From Sternotherus odoratus (taxonomy: Eukaryota > Chordata > Testudines > Kinosternidae): a stretch of 64,000 bases of DNA. The translations under genes and the position numbers were made by a program. Positions 27,225 through 38,590 of this stretch are shown piece by piece. Each line of letters begins with the position of its first letter. The first letter of the stretch is position 1. The stretch is from NCBI GenBank assembly GCA_032164245.1, contig JAVMKO010000006.1, positions 9,687,001 to 9,751,000 on the forward strand, in the 5' to 3' direction. Under the pieces are notes generated by a model, which saw only the letters and a list, made by a program, of their open reading frames with translations, made no database searches and was not told the DNA's origin.

Positions 27225-27690
27225 GCACCTCTGTAGGAACTGAACACCTCACAGATGTTAGGGAATGTAACACTCCTGTGAGGTAGGAAATTCCCATTAT
27301 ACAGATGGGGAAAACTAAGGCTCTGAGAAACTAAGGCCATGTCAACAGTAGCAAGCTTACAGCGACACAGCTGTACCGCTGCAGCTGCACCGCTGCAAGA
27401 TCGCTTGTGTAGCCGCTCGATACCAATGGGAGAGAGCTCTCCCGTCAACATACTAAAACCACCGCAATGAGCGGCGGTAGCTAGGTCCATGGAAGCAGCT
27501 CTCTACCACTTATGCAGGTGAAACTTATGTCCCTCAATGGGATGTTTTAGTCCAGAAGTGAAAAGCTTTGTCGCCATAAGTGGTAGTGTCGACATGGCTG
27601 AAGTGACTTGCTAAAGGACATCCAGGGAGTCTTAAGTGTCTTAAGTGCCTTAACCACAAGTCCATCCTACTCTCCGTGCAAAGGAAACTC
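27225..27690 (-). repeat. MIR remnant split by a MITE
   Basis: Left part (27225-27334) carries 'cccattatacagatggggaa' and 'ctctgagaaactaagg', the reverse of the MIR core. The right part (27599-27690) continues with 'aagtgacttgctaaaggaca', the next MIR segment in the same orientation. The break is exactly the MITE at 27335-27598. Confidence 0.75.
27335..27598. mobile_element. Harbinger-like MITE, 264 bp
   Basis: Left end GGCCATGTCAACAGTAGC, right end reverse-complemented GCCATGTCGACACTACC. Flanks are TAA (27332-27334) and TGA (27599-27601), close to the TAA preference of PIF/Harbinger. Termini resemble those of the full element at 51584. Confidence 0.75.
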
Positions 27691-27800
27691 TTTCCCACCC
27701 TGCCCTAACTAGCTCTATCAGCCCTGCTCTGGAGCCATCATCCTATGTCAAGGTGCCCAGTGAGGGATGCAATGTGAGCACCTAATCCCAGTAAGAACCC

Positions 27801-28309
27801 TGTTAGGACCGGAAGACATTGTGACGGGCAATCTCTAGGAAGTGCAGTTGCGTTTCTACGTCAACTCCAGGAGAGTGCATAATGGTGGTATTATCTGAGA
27901 ATGACCTTGCTGTTATCTGTGTGTTTGGGAACCAGTTCCCAGCTGCATGAGTGTTTACCCCGTCTGTGTGAGAATGAATGTGTGGGAAACCAAATGGGGA
28001 AACTAAGGCAGGACTGCGTAACCAACAAGTGTAACCAATCAGTTTGTTGCTTGCTATTAATGAGATGAGTATGTATGAGATGCAAATGAGCATGGGTATA
28101 TCTGTGCTGATACACCTCTTTGGGTTGGGCTTCCTCTTTGGGCACTCTGAACACCGCCCGAGTGTGTCAGTCATCTTGTATTGCGGCCGTGCTGGCAGAT
28201 AAGCCCCCCAGCACGAAATGCCGCCCCCTCCAATAAACTCACCACTTTCCAACTAGCCACCTGTGTGAGGCCTCGTTTCTCCTGGCAACGAGATAAGCCC
28301 CCTGCAACA
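27801..28309 (+). repeat. Solo LTR, 509 bp
   Basis: Runs from TGTTAGG to GCAACA (TG...CA) and is flanked by AACCC on both sides (27796-27800 and 28310-28314). A poly(A) signal AATAAA lies at 28232-28237, about 75 bp before the right end, as in retroviral LTRs. No internal genes are present. Sequence differs from the TGTGGCAGGG group at 15594 and 16856. Confidence 0.8.
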
Positions 28310-28314
28310 AACCC

Positions 28315-31300
28315 CTAAATAGATTCAGTCATGACATCTTCCAGCTTGACAACCGTCTTAAAAGACGTGTGATGAAGGGACTGTTCCCTTGGGAGTGCTC
28401 TACGGCTTCAGAATTCATTCCCTTTCTGACTGGAACCATCACCACAGAAGTGACGGGCTTGCGGCTTCCTCATCCAAGCTGACGTAACAGTCTCTGCTTT
28501 TTTCCCTTCAGCGAGGGCAGTGAACCTGCAAGATGAGGGAACTGGGAAAAAAGTCAACAGTACAAAGTGCTGATCCTCTTACATCTTGTAACTGACTGGG
28601 GACCGCTGCTGAACTCAATGTGCCGTTACCGGAGGATGCGACACGAGTGATTCCTTTGTCCTAATAGGTCCCCCAAATGAACTCAAACGCATGCCAGACA
28701 TGCAATGTGTTATCAGAGAGCGTTCAGTCGGAGGGCATCCGCCTCTGTCCTTTGATTTACACTTCCAACCCTTTCCAAGGCGTGCCAGGAAAGAGGCAGC
28801 TCCTGAGGCACAAAGGCTAATTTTGGCGTGAGTTGTGATCTCGATGGCCAGACGTAGCACACCTCAGCATTACAAGGGAAGTTATATTCCCATTCTGGCC
28901 ACTGAGCAACATGGAACAATGGTTATAGGAAAGCGACTGGGGTCGGCCAAGTTGTCTTCCAGCAACTACGGCAGCCCAGCCCAACAATGGAAGTCTGAGT
29001 TATTAGTGTAATATTACCTAGCTCTTTGTAGGTATTTGTTGTTATGTTACAACATGTTGTGTCCTGGCATTGCAACAAACAGTCTGATCCAAATGGAACA
29101 ACTCCCACTGGGCAAGGCAACCCTTATGCCTCACATTACAAGGCTGGCTTTAAGTACAAGTGACTTCTAGTTATCCTGCTTAGGAACTCACAGTTCAAAC
29201 CCCCACACCCAAATAGCAGGATAGGAATAGGGGGTCACAAGTCTGATTCCTTGCTTGTGGATTTACAAATTATAAAGCTGGCCCACTAGCAAACACTACA
29301 CGCAACATAAAGCAGGACGAGGTTTCAAGTCAGCCCAATGTTGTAGCAAACGCCTTCCTGTTCACCTTCGCCTCAAACCGACATCACTTTGATGGGGATG
29401 GGCGTTCCCAACCAAGGAACATTTTTAGGAATAACCCAAAGCACTAGATCAGCACTGTGATGTCAGATCACTCCATGCACAGAGCACTTTCCAGAGGTGG
29501 AAGCACATATTCTGTTCCATTCGTAAATCTACTTCACCTCGTCCTGTTTCTCCCTCCAGCAGGGCGGGGAAGTGAACAGCAGCTCTGTAAACGACCCAGA
29601 GCACAAACTGACTTTGATCTGGTGTAAGCCAGAGTACAGCTTCAGTGAGGTCCACTGGAGCCATGGGACGCCGCACTTCCTGAAAACCAGGCCACAGTTG
29701 TCTAATGCCAAATACCCAAAAAACGAGGCACCCAAAATTACAGTCCATTTTTTAAACCATGCCTCAGTTTCCCCCACCTGAAAATGGTGAATATACTTAC
29801 CTATCTCACAGGGACATTGGGAGGATGGAGACCGTTTCAAAGCTACCTAAGGAAATTAAGCTCCCTACTCCCAGTGAAAGTTCCCAACTCCCTGAAACAC
29901 CTTTAACAAGTGCCAGCCTGAACTAGTGTTCCGACAGCACCTTAAGTGAAAGAGAATCCAAACCTGGCCCACAAATCATTTATCCTAAAGAGAGGACTAT
30001 AGTGGTGGATTTACCCCCAGCTATCCAAACAGTCCAACTTGCCCAAGTCCAAGTGATCCAAAGGCCTAAAGATCTCAACACACCTTAATTCCAGAAAGGT
30101 ATCACTTTGGCTCTTTATACGCCATTGAAAGCCTCTCTCTGATAGAAAACAAAAGCAACACAGACTCTATCCCACATTAACTAACGGATATTTAAAGTCA
30201 TCAGCTCTTTGGGTCCATCGTTCTCTTGGTCATTGTTGACAATAGGCACTAGACCAGAAAAATCCAACACCAGTTTAGGTGCTGAAAATGGCATCACCCT
30301 AACTCCTCAGAGGCGTGTGAAGCTGGAAACAGGGAAATAATAAGGGAAAGGAAAGACTGTTTACCATTCCTTCTTGAAGTCCTAATGGGCACCTCATTCT
30401 TTTAGAAAATTACAAGATGTAATGTTTCTCTGAACGAACATCTTTTTGGAATGGGGGGAAAGAAGAGATGAAAAGACGAGTAATTTAGCATCTCACAGCT
30501 CATCTGTTTGGTAAGAATTAAAAAGCTCCTAATCCAAATCACAAACCCCACAAGAGAACTAAATTAAGGACTGTAGGATTGTTTTGAGCACTACAAGGAA
30601 GCAGTTCATTATTTATAAGTTTCCTTTTATGCCTAGGAGGTGTGGAATAGCTTTCTAGGTTTGTTGAAGTTCCCAACCCTGCACTCACATTGGCAACCCA
30701 CATGGGTCCTAAATCTCTTTTCCAGATCCGGAGACTCCAGTAATATTGATCCCTCGCCTCCTGCCACTGAGATGAAATTTCTAGCAACTCTGCATGTGTG
30801 AGTCATATGAATTGAAGAGCTTCACCAAAGGATGACAGTGAAACTAATGAAACTTTATCCCTTTGACTGCAAAGTCACAGACTAGGAAAACAACAAATTA
30901 TTTAAACTGCCCCCTCTCCAGTCGGGAAAGCAAATCACATTCCTCCATAGCTTCAGGCACCCCTGAACAGATCAAGCTGGAGAATAGACACTGCAGAATT
31001 TGAGACGTGAACCAGTAGCATATCACCATAATTCTTTGGTGTTGCTCTCCAGAAATACAGCTGCAGAAAAATATACACAGTGCGAGTTCAACAATCAAAC
31101 AGCACCTGTTGATTGCAATTCTTGACCATGATAAGCTTTGCTGGATATATAAAAGCTCACGCTGTGTCAGTGCTGCAGAGGGAGGAAGAAGGGGTAGGAA
31201 TCAGCAGGAAGGGACATTGCTTTGTATTAAATTAGAGGCATTGAGTATTTAGTCCATTCCTGACCATACAGGAGTGAGCCTGACAATACATTCAAACAAA

Positions 31301-31479
31301 CAACGTATACACACATTGGATGGGAACAAAGTCTCAGCACCTGCCTTTTTTGCAAGCAAAATGCATCGTATTTCTGAACTACCCTGCAATCAGGCCCAGA
31401 ACCAATGTGGAGGAGCCAACTCAGATCTTTCCTGTCCAGGGCTAGGAATACCAGCAACGTCATTTGCTACCCTTGTAGG
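28315..31479. other. Non-coding, part of the proposed large intron
   Basis: No exons, RNA genes or nameable repeats were found in this 3.1-kb stretch. Small open frames show no conserved composition. Confidence 0.45.
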
Positions 31480-31635
31480 CACTGTTCCCTATAAGCTGTG
31501 TGTGTGTACGTGTGTGCACACAGATCCTGCACACACGGTGAAACACCACACACACAAACATTTGCACAGAAGCACAAAAATTTGCACAGAAGAAATTTTT
31601 TGCACGCACAGCCTGGCAAAAATGAGAGGGAAGAT
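31480..31635. mobile_element. Probable short hAT-like MITE
   Basis: Left 'cactgttccctataagctgt', right 'aaaaatgagagggaag' (reverse complement CTTCCCTCTCATTTTT) form a weak inverted repeat, with a TGTG/CACA-rich interior. No target duplication was defined. Confidence 0.45.
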
Positions 31636-32284
31636 TGCTTGTAGCGTGTTTGTTCTGCATCAGCATTCTCTTGCTAAGGTGGCTCTGCTCCCATCCCCAG
31701 TGCAGTGTGCTCGGGAGGACCTGGCACAGGGGTTTAGGTGGGGACAGAGGCACTGCTGCTGGAAGGCTGGAGCAGACAGTGCTCCCATGGAGTTGATCCA
31801 AAGCCCATCCAAGTCAATGGCAGACTTTCCACTCATCAGTCACAGCTGTTTAGCGGCACCAGCAAACAACTGATTGGCGGCGGGGGAGGGCAGAGAGCAG
31901 CCAGTGGCAGGGGCCTCGGCGTGGTGGGACAGGGGTGAAGCACTGCCAGTGAAAGTTAAAACTCAGTGCCTCTGCGTACAGCCACTCGCATCAGGGCAAA
32001 GTGAGCCCTAAATGCTCCCAGATCAGAACGGTTACAGTTTACACTCACTTTGCACTGGCACTTTGACGGTGCAAGGCAACCATGAATCAGGCCCCTTCTG
32101 TCTGGGGACTTCACTTCTGTGAACCAATTAATTTTCACAGTTTCAAAGCCTGAGGCGGTGCCAGACAATGAAAAGAGAGGACACTGTATATAGATGTCTT
32201 CATATAAGCACAACGGGAGAGAACGGTCTGTCTCTTCTATTGTTTTCATGAATTCATCTTTGAAGCTCGTGCCAAACAGTTTGG
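31636..32284. other. Non-coding, nothing recognised
   Basis: No exon or repeat identified. Confidence 0.4.
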
Positions 32285-32980
32285 GTAGCCTTGATAGTTT
32301 GTATCCACAAAAACAATGAGGAGGCCGATGGCACTTTAAAAACTAGCAGATTTATTTGGGCATAAGCTTTTGTGGGTAAAAAATCCACTTCGGATGCAGG
32401 GAGTGGAAATTACAGAGGCAAGCATACATAGACTGGCATACTACCTTACAAGTGGAGAACCAGTGCTGACAAAGCCAATTCAGTCAGGGTGGATGTGGTC
32501 CACTCCCAATAATTAATGAAGAGGTGTCAATACCAAGAGAGGGAAAATTTCTTTTGCAGTGAGCCACCCATTGCCAGTCCCTATTCAAGCCCAAATTAAT
32601 GGTGTTAAATTTGCAAATGAATTGTAAACTCTGCAGTTTCTCTTTGAAGTCTGAATCCTGGACACTATAATACAGATAAGTGATGGTCACATAAACACTA
32701 CCCTATTCCGGAAACCTACTGACCGCTATACTTATTTGCAGCTTCCATCCTGGACACATCACACCATCCATTGTCTACAGCCAAGCTCTAAGATACAACT
32801 ACATTTGTTCCAATCCTTCAGACAGAGACAAACACCTATAAGATCTTTATCAAGCATTCTTAAAACTACAATACCCACCTGGGGAAGTGAGGAAACAGAT
32901 TGAAAGAGTGATACAGGTATCCGGAAGTCACCTACTATAGGATAGGCCCAACAAGGAAAATAACAGAACACCACTGGGCA
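32285..32980. repeat. Penelope-like retroelement fragment
   Basis: From about 32675 the plus strand reads through an F-R-K-P-T-D-R-Y-T-Y-L motif, matching the R-K-P-T...Y-L segment near the end of Penelope-type reverse transcriptases. The left part (32285-32660), in the opposite sense, carries the 'gggcataagcttttgtgggt' tail typical of this dispersed family. The opposed orientations of tail and coding part suggest rearranged ends. Frames are broken by stops, so inactive. Confidence 0.6.
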
Positions 32981-32984
32981 TTGG

Positions 32985-33140
32985 CCTGCTGAATGACCTT
33001 GGACAAGTCATGTCACTCCTCTGTGCCTCAGTTTCCCTACCAGCAAAACAGGAATAATGATACTGACCTCCTTTGTAAAGCATTTTGAGATCCATGGATG
33101 AAAGGCTCTACATAAGACCTAGGTATTATTTCTAGTCTTC
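32985..33140 (+). repeat. MIR SINE remnant
   Basis: 'gaccttggacaagtcatgtc', 'ctctgtgcctcagtttccct' and 'aataatgatactgacctcct' are in MIR order, ending 'gctctacataagacctaggt'. Confidence 0.9.
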
Positions 33141-33999
33141 CACAGAACTGTTTAACAGTGCTAATTATTCAGCTTTTATATTTATAGAAAGCCAACACTT
33201 TACAAACACTGGAAAATGCTAATGTGTTGTTTTCCATAACTGCAGTAATTAGAACTAGAACTGTTCATTAGCATTCAAATGACAAATAATGAACCAGAAT
33301 TAAGTGTATACAATTAAACTAAAAAACAACATCAACTCATCATCCCTTGCAGGACTCCATACTTCACACTAGTTACTGTGAACTGGTGCTCATTACTTAA
33401 TACTTAGAACCTCCATTATTCTTCAGCCCTGTGGAAATGTTAATGGGCGTCACAATATTTCTGTAGAACAGGAAATCAACGTTATCGCCATGTTACAGAA
33501 TAGGAAACAGACAAAAAGGGTCTCGTTGATTCCCTCGGGAAGCAAACAGTGGTAATCAGGATCGGAGCCAGGTTTAGAAAGTAGAAGTTGGGATTTTCAA
33601 AAGTTTTCAGCCCTGGCCTGACTTTGCTCCCCCTAAATCTATGGGTGCTGACTTCAAGGGGAACAGGGTTAGGCCAACGCTGAGGGCTTTTGCAAGTCTC
33701 ACCCGGAGTCCCAGCCAAACAGTCCCAAGATTACTCTTCCAGTCCATGCTCCTTATTTATTGAATGAGCAAGCTTTTCCATAAGAGTGGAGCCATTTCAC
33801 CAGGCATGTTCCAAACCAGTAGTTATTTCTCTGTGTTTATAATCCAGGTAACTAATGACAAGCAAACCCAAACAAGCCCACTAGGACTCGAGTGAACAGA
33901 AAAGGAAGCAGACTTGACAGCTGAAAACTTTCCTACAAGTGTCTAAAGTGCAGCTGTCCTTTCGACAAGCAGATGTGAAGAAGCCCCAGATTCGCTCAG
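33141..33999. other. Non-coding, nothing recognised
   Basis: AT-rich. Around 33600-33690 is a degraded short repeat with 'ggtgctgacttcaagggg'. Confidence 0.35.
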
Positions 34000-34044
34000 T
34001 ATGATATGATTGAATGGAGGGTTGCTCCATTCAATCATATCATA
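34000..34044. repeat. Perfect 20-bp hairpin with 5-nt loop
   Basis: Arm TATGATATGATTGAATGGAG (34000-34019) is perfectly inverted at 34025-34044 around loop GGTTG. Pairing stops abruptly on the outer side. It could be the tip of a foldback MITE or a transcribed stem-loop; function unknown. Confidence 0.95.
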
Positions 34045-34281
34045 TTGGGAGAAGTGTCGTGTCTCAAACACTCGCGTTGACACTACAGTCTCAGAGGGAA
34101 ATTCAGAGAACGAGAGGATTGATTTAACAACTGGCCATCTGGTGCAGCTGTAACCCACACACCTCCTGGGTGCGGTGCTCTGTCCCAGCTAGTGGTACTG
34201 AGACCACGTAGAGAGAGATTAATGGCTCTGCTCTCCAGCCTTAGCTAAGATCCCACATGGCTTTTAGTTCATGCAGTAGAG

Positions 34282-35526
34282 CAGGGGTCTCAAACTCAAA
34301 ACGACCATGAGGGCCGCATGAGGACTAGTGCACTGACCCGAGGGCCGCATCACTGACATGCCCCTCCTCGCTGTCCCCGCCCCCGCCTCCACTCCATCCC
34401 TTCCATGAGATCCCGCCCCTGCCCCGCCTCCTCCTTTGAGCATGCAGCTCCCCGCTCCCTCCTGGAAAGCGCTAGGCACCACCAACAGCTGTTCGGTGAA
34501 CAAAGCAAGAGCAATATAGGAAGTCCAGAGCTGGAAACACAAGCAAACAAATCTAATTTAACAAGAAATTACCAGCCTCAGATGAGTCAAGCTTTTTAAA
34601 ATCTAATATACTAATAAATCTGACAGAAATTTCAGCCCATCTCAGCCTAATATCAACCATAATTTTATAAAGTCTCCCTCTCCCAAACTGATCCTCATAA
34701 CCCTGTTCCCCCATCCCCCCTTGCCCCAGTAACCTAGCTCCCTGTTCCCCAAATCTCCTCCCACTCATGCTTGTAGCCAGCTCCCTGTGTTCCATCCCCA
34801 AATCTCCCCCACTCACCCTCATAACCCTCCTCCCCATCCCCAACTCTCCACCCACTCACCCCTGTAACAGCTCCCTGCACCCCATCCCTAAATCTCACCC
34901 CACTCACCTCCCATAACCCTGTTCTCCATCTCCAAATGCCCCCCTCACCCTTGTAACCCAGCGCCATCCCCAAATTTCCCCAAAACTCTGCTCCCCGTTC
35001 CCCAAATCTCCCCCCACACCCCCAGCTTCAATACCCTCCCACCCCTAAGCTGCCTCTCCCTGTCCCCTTCCCCCCTCGTCTCCTCTCTCCATCTCCTTTC
35101 GGCCTTCCCGGACTCTCCTCCCTGCCACCCCTTGCCCGAGCCCAGCACTCTCTGCAGGAGATACCGGTACCGGGGCACGGCGCGCAGCGGGCGACACAGC
35201 AAGCCCAGGCAGCTGCAGCCGGCCAGAGAGCCATGGAGACAGGCTCCCCGCCACCCTCCCGCCTCCCTCTGCGGGAGGCTTACCGCTCCTGGCCGCCGCT
35301 GCAGAGGGCTCCTGCGAAGCACCACCCCAGCTTGCTCATTGAGGTCGCAGCAGCAGCGCCTGGAAGCCGGGGCTCGGCAGCGGCCCAGCCAGGCAGCAGA
35401 GAAGCCTCTGCTTCTGGGCCCTCCCTCCTGGAAACTGCTATGGGGGGCGCCAGAGAGCTTCGCGGGCCAAAGGGAAGGGCTTCGAGGGCCGCATGCGGCC
35501 CACGGGCCACATGTTTGAGACCCCTG
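34282..35526. mobile_element. Non-autonomous hAT transposon, 1245 bp
   Basis: Ends CAGGGGTCTCAAACTC and, reverse-complemented, CAGGGGTCTCAAACAT. Flanks CAGTAGAG (34274-34281) and CAGTACAG (35527-35534) match at 7 of 8. The left interior (34680-35040) is a degenerate tandem array and the right interior (35130-35480) is CpG-rich. Open frames are composition artefacts; no transposase motif is visible. Confidence 0.92.
34680..35040. repeat. Degenerate minisatellite inside the hAT element
   Basis: About five to six imperfect units of roughly 55-60 bp, each with a C-rich 'ccccatccccaaatctcccc' segment followed by 'actcaccctcataaccct'. Repeats like this can expand inside a MITE without affecting the ends. 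Confidence 0.75.
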
Positions 35527-35600
35527 CAGTACAGCCTCATGGACTAAGCTTCAGAGGTCCCAAGTTCAATCCCGCCCGATGACTGGGGTCTGTTGGTGTT

Positions 35601-36636
35601 ACACGGCTTTAACGCAAGTGTCGGAGTGGGGCATTGGTCTGTTTTACTAAAACACAGGGCCAAATTCAGCCTGGGGTAGCAAGGTGTGACTGGCGTTGGT
35701 GGACCTACTGGATGGACATTTACCCCTTGTGCAGAGCCAACATAAGGCCTAAGCATGACTTGGAGTCTCCCCAGGAAAGGTGAATTTCACCCTCGCTGCC
35801 CTACAGCATATAGCAAGGGCTGAGAGGATGAACTCGGCACGAAATGACGGCCAGAACTCAGACTGCCTGTGCCTTTGTGACTTGAACTTAAATCCTCATT
35901 ATAAGAGTTTTTGTAGGGCGACTTTTGCAATGGCCATATATGAACGACATCTGTCGCAGCAGCACCTGGGAGACCCTGGGGACAAAGAGATACATTTTAA
36001 ACCTCACTGAAGTTCAGCCCTGCAAACCCCAGACACTTCTCTCTCTCCACCCACGCTGTGTGTGTCACACTTATGCTGGCATTCGAGGGGTTAATTTATA
36101 TCCATCACCTTCATCTTATTTCACAAAAGGCACAGAACAAGCTGCTCCTGCTCAAGTGAGACAATGAGCTTAATGTCTGTGTGATTTCAATCAGATGGCT
36201 GTTGCCGATGACCCAGAGCGGTAGTGACATCTCACGCCAGATTGTGGTAACACATCTATTCATGGGGTTCCCTAAGCAACAAAAGGCAGGACGGGGACAA
36301 TGAAGCTCTAGGATATGCTGAGAGGAAAAGTCATTCCGCTTGTGACCCAACATGCTAGCAGTGCAGCTTCGAACGAAAGCATTCTTGTGAAGAATGCACC
36401 GAACAGCATTATTTCTGGTATTTAAAATCAATAGTGGTTAAGATCCGGATCTGCTTGATTTATAGCTTTAAATACTCTATGTGATTAGGCGAAGCATTTT
36501 AAAAGAGCAACTACATCTGTTCCTGAATGCGCCAACTTCCCTCCCTTCTCCATTGTTACATAAGCAAGTTCTGCAAAGGGAAACTCTGAACAGGAGATAG
36601 GAATTTTCTGCACCATTTATGGATGGGGGGGGGGGG
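35601..36636. other. Non-coding, nothing recognised
   Basis: Unique-looking DNA ending in a G tract near 36626. Confidence 0.4.
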
Positions 36637-36937
36637 GGAGGCGTAGACCTGCTATATCTAGACTTTAGTAAAGCTTTTGATATTGTCTCCCATGACCTTC
36701 TCATAAACATAGATGGAGCTACTATAAAGTGGGTGAAAAATTGGTTGGAAAACCATTCCCAGAGAGTAGTTCACAGTCATGCTGGAAGGGCATGATGAGT
36801 GGGGTCCCGCAGGGATCTGTTCTGGGTCCAGTTCTGTTCAATATCTTCATCAACGATTTAGACAATGTCATAGAGAGTACACTTATAAAGTTTGCGGACG
36901 GAACCAAGCTGGGAGGGGGTTGCAAGTGCTTCTCTTA
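36637..36937 (+). pseudogene. CR1 LINE reverse-transcriptase fragment
   Basis: Encodes D-F-S-K-A-F-D near the start and [22 protein letters not shown] further on, both hallmark reverse-transcriptase motifs of CR1. The catalytic F-A-D-D box reads F-A-D-G here, so the catalytic aspartate pair is lost. A stop and frame change interrupt the middle. It is a 5'-truncated, 3'-truncated dead copy. Confidence 0.9.
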
Positions 36938-37060
36938 ACTAGGGCGGTCAATTAACTCACGCGATTAACTCCAAAAAATTAATCGCAATTAAAACATCAC
37001 AATTAATCACAGCTTTAACAGCACTGTTAAACAACAGAATACCAATTGACTGGCTGGTTG
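36938..37060. repeat. AT-rich dispersed repeat with TTAATCGC motifs
   Basis: 'cgcgattaactccaaaaaat' then 'ttaatcgcaatta' and 'cacaattaatcacagc' make a palindromic AT-rich block, probably a transposon end. Family not assigned. Confidence 0.45.
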
Positions 37061-38250
37061 AGAAATGGCTGGAGTGTAACACAACATAATCTCCGCTGCA
37101 CAGAAAGGAGCCAGACCAGCTGCAGAACCAAGCACTGGGAAGCTTAAGTTCATCCATCAAAATCCAAAAGCAAGACAGCAATCCCTTCAAAACTCTACTC
37201 TACCCACCCCACATCACAGAGCCTAAACCTATAGCAGTTAAGAGTCAGCCAGTCCTATGCAGAGCCCTGACTGGATTTTTAAAATGCCTTGCCATAGGCT
37301 GAATCACCCAGCCTTGGCACATCGGCCCTCATCACCAGTACCGGGGTGCAAACATGGAAGTGAACCTGGCCTCCCCTATGGAAGGCATATAGGATGTGAT
37401 GTTACCATCAAGAGGAGGCGATGTAATAAAGGACAAGACAGACAAGATGCAGCAGTGGCAGAGAGTGCTATGAAATATTTAAACACTTATTCCAGTAGTT
37501 TATAACACTCCGAGTGCCGATAAATCTGAAAGTTCTGCGCAAAGCAAGCGGCAGGAGGCCAGCGCAGAGACACTTAATCAGACTGCAAGCAAGGCAGGCT
37601 GATTATCGTCCTGCAGGATTTTGTGAGCGCGCTCCTAACAATCAGCAAATGAGCTCTCATCTCAAAATCAATTTTAACAGCAATTCTCAACAGCAGGTTC
37701 CAATAACAAACAAACAAACAAACGAGTTTAGGAGTCACAAGTTTCTCTCTCCTGTTTCAAGAGACTCGCATGCTGTGGTTCAGGAAAGCACTTAGTTAGG
37801 AACATGCTTAAGTCACACTGACTTCACCTGGGACACAGCACATCCCTAAAATTAAGCACATATTTAAATGCTGTCCTGAAAAGAGCTACTTTCCTGAATG
37901 GAACACAGAGATGGTGTCTAGTAAGTTAAGTCTCTCGAAATGCCCTCTGCATACTACCTGGAAGTGCATCACGTGTTGCCAAAACTCCATAAGCCTGAAG
38001 GAGTTTCATTTTCACTTACACTAATCTTTACATGGCTTTGGTTGAATCTTTGTTCTCTGTGCAACATTAAGAACGTATGGAAACCTCAGGAACACCGCTG
38101 GGTTCCAAATAACTATTTACAAACTATACGCAAACATACAGGCCTAGGTCTCTAGACACACGGCTGCTCTGGCTGTGTTTTGGTCACTTTTGCAACAGAA
38201 GGGCTCCCAAACTGTTTAAAGGGCTACTACACAATTCCTATACACTACAG
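37061..38250. other. Non-coding; contains a short (CAAA)n run
   Basis: (ACAA)n at about 37709-37725. A degraded palindromic repeat ('aagcacttagttaggaacat', 'gcttaagtcacactgac') lies near 37785-37905. No exon found. Confidence 0.4.
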
Positions 38251-38410
38251 CAGGGGTTCCCAAACTTGTTCCATGGCTTGGCCAGGGTAAGCCCCTGGCT
38301 GGCCACACAATGTTTTGTTTACACGAGTGGCCGTAGGGTCGGCCGCTCGCAGCTCCCACTGGCCGTGGTTCACCATTCCCAGCCAATGGGAGCTGTAGGA
38401 AGCTGTGGCC
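38251..38410. repeat. Truncated hAT MITE
   Basis: Left end CAGGGGTTCCCAAACTTG is a typical hAT terminus and the body has 'agccaatgggagctg'. No right end is found, so it is truncated. Confidence 0.6.
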
Positions 38411-38430
38411 TTGCTGTAGAGGAATACAGA

Positions 38431-38590
38431 GGATCATGACTTAAATCACTCCTATGTGACCTTGGGCAAGTGACATAGCAGCACTGCCCTTCCTCACAGG
38501 TCTGTTGTGAGGATAAATCCATTAAAGATTGTAACATGCTTGGATATCTACTGATAAAAGGCACTATAGAAGAGAATGTATTATTATAAT
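38431..38590 (+). repeat. MIR SINE remnant
   Basis: 'tgtgaccttgggcaagtgac' followed, with an internal deletion, by 'tgttgtgaggataaatccat' and 'aaaggcactatagaa'. MIR core order preserved. Confidence 0.85.

Larger units (their letters stand above)
34185..35600 (+). repeat. tRNA-like SINE split by a hAT element
   Basis: Left part (34185-34281) ends 'gttcatgcagtagag' and right part (35527-35600) resumes 'cagtacagcctcatggacta', then 'aggtcccaagttcaatcccg', whose GTTCAATCCC resembles a pol III B box. The break is the hAT insertion at 34282-35526. Another stretch with a similar B-box lies at 40885-41050. Confidence 0.6.
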
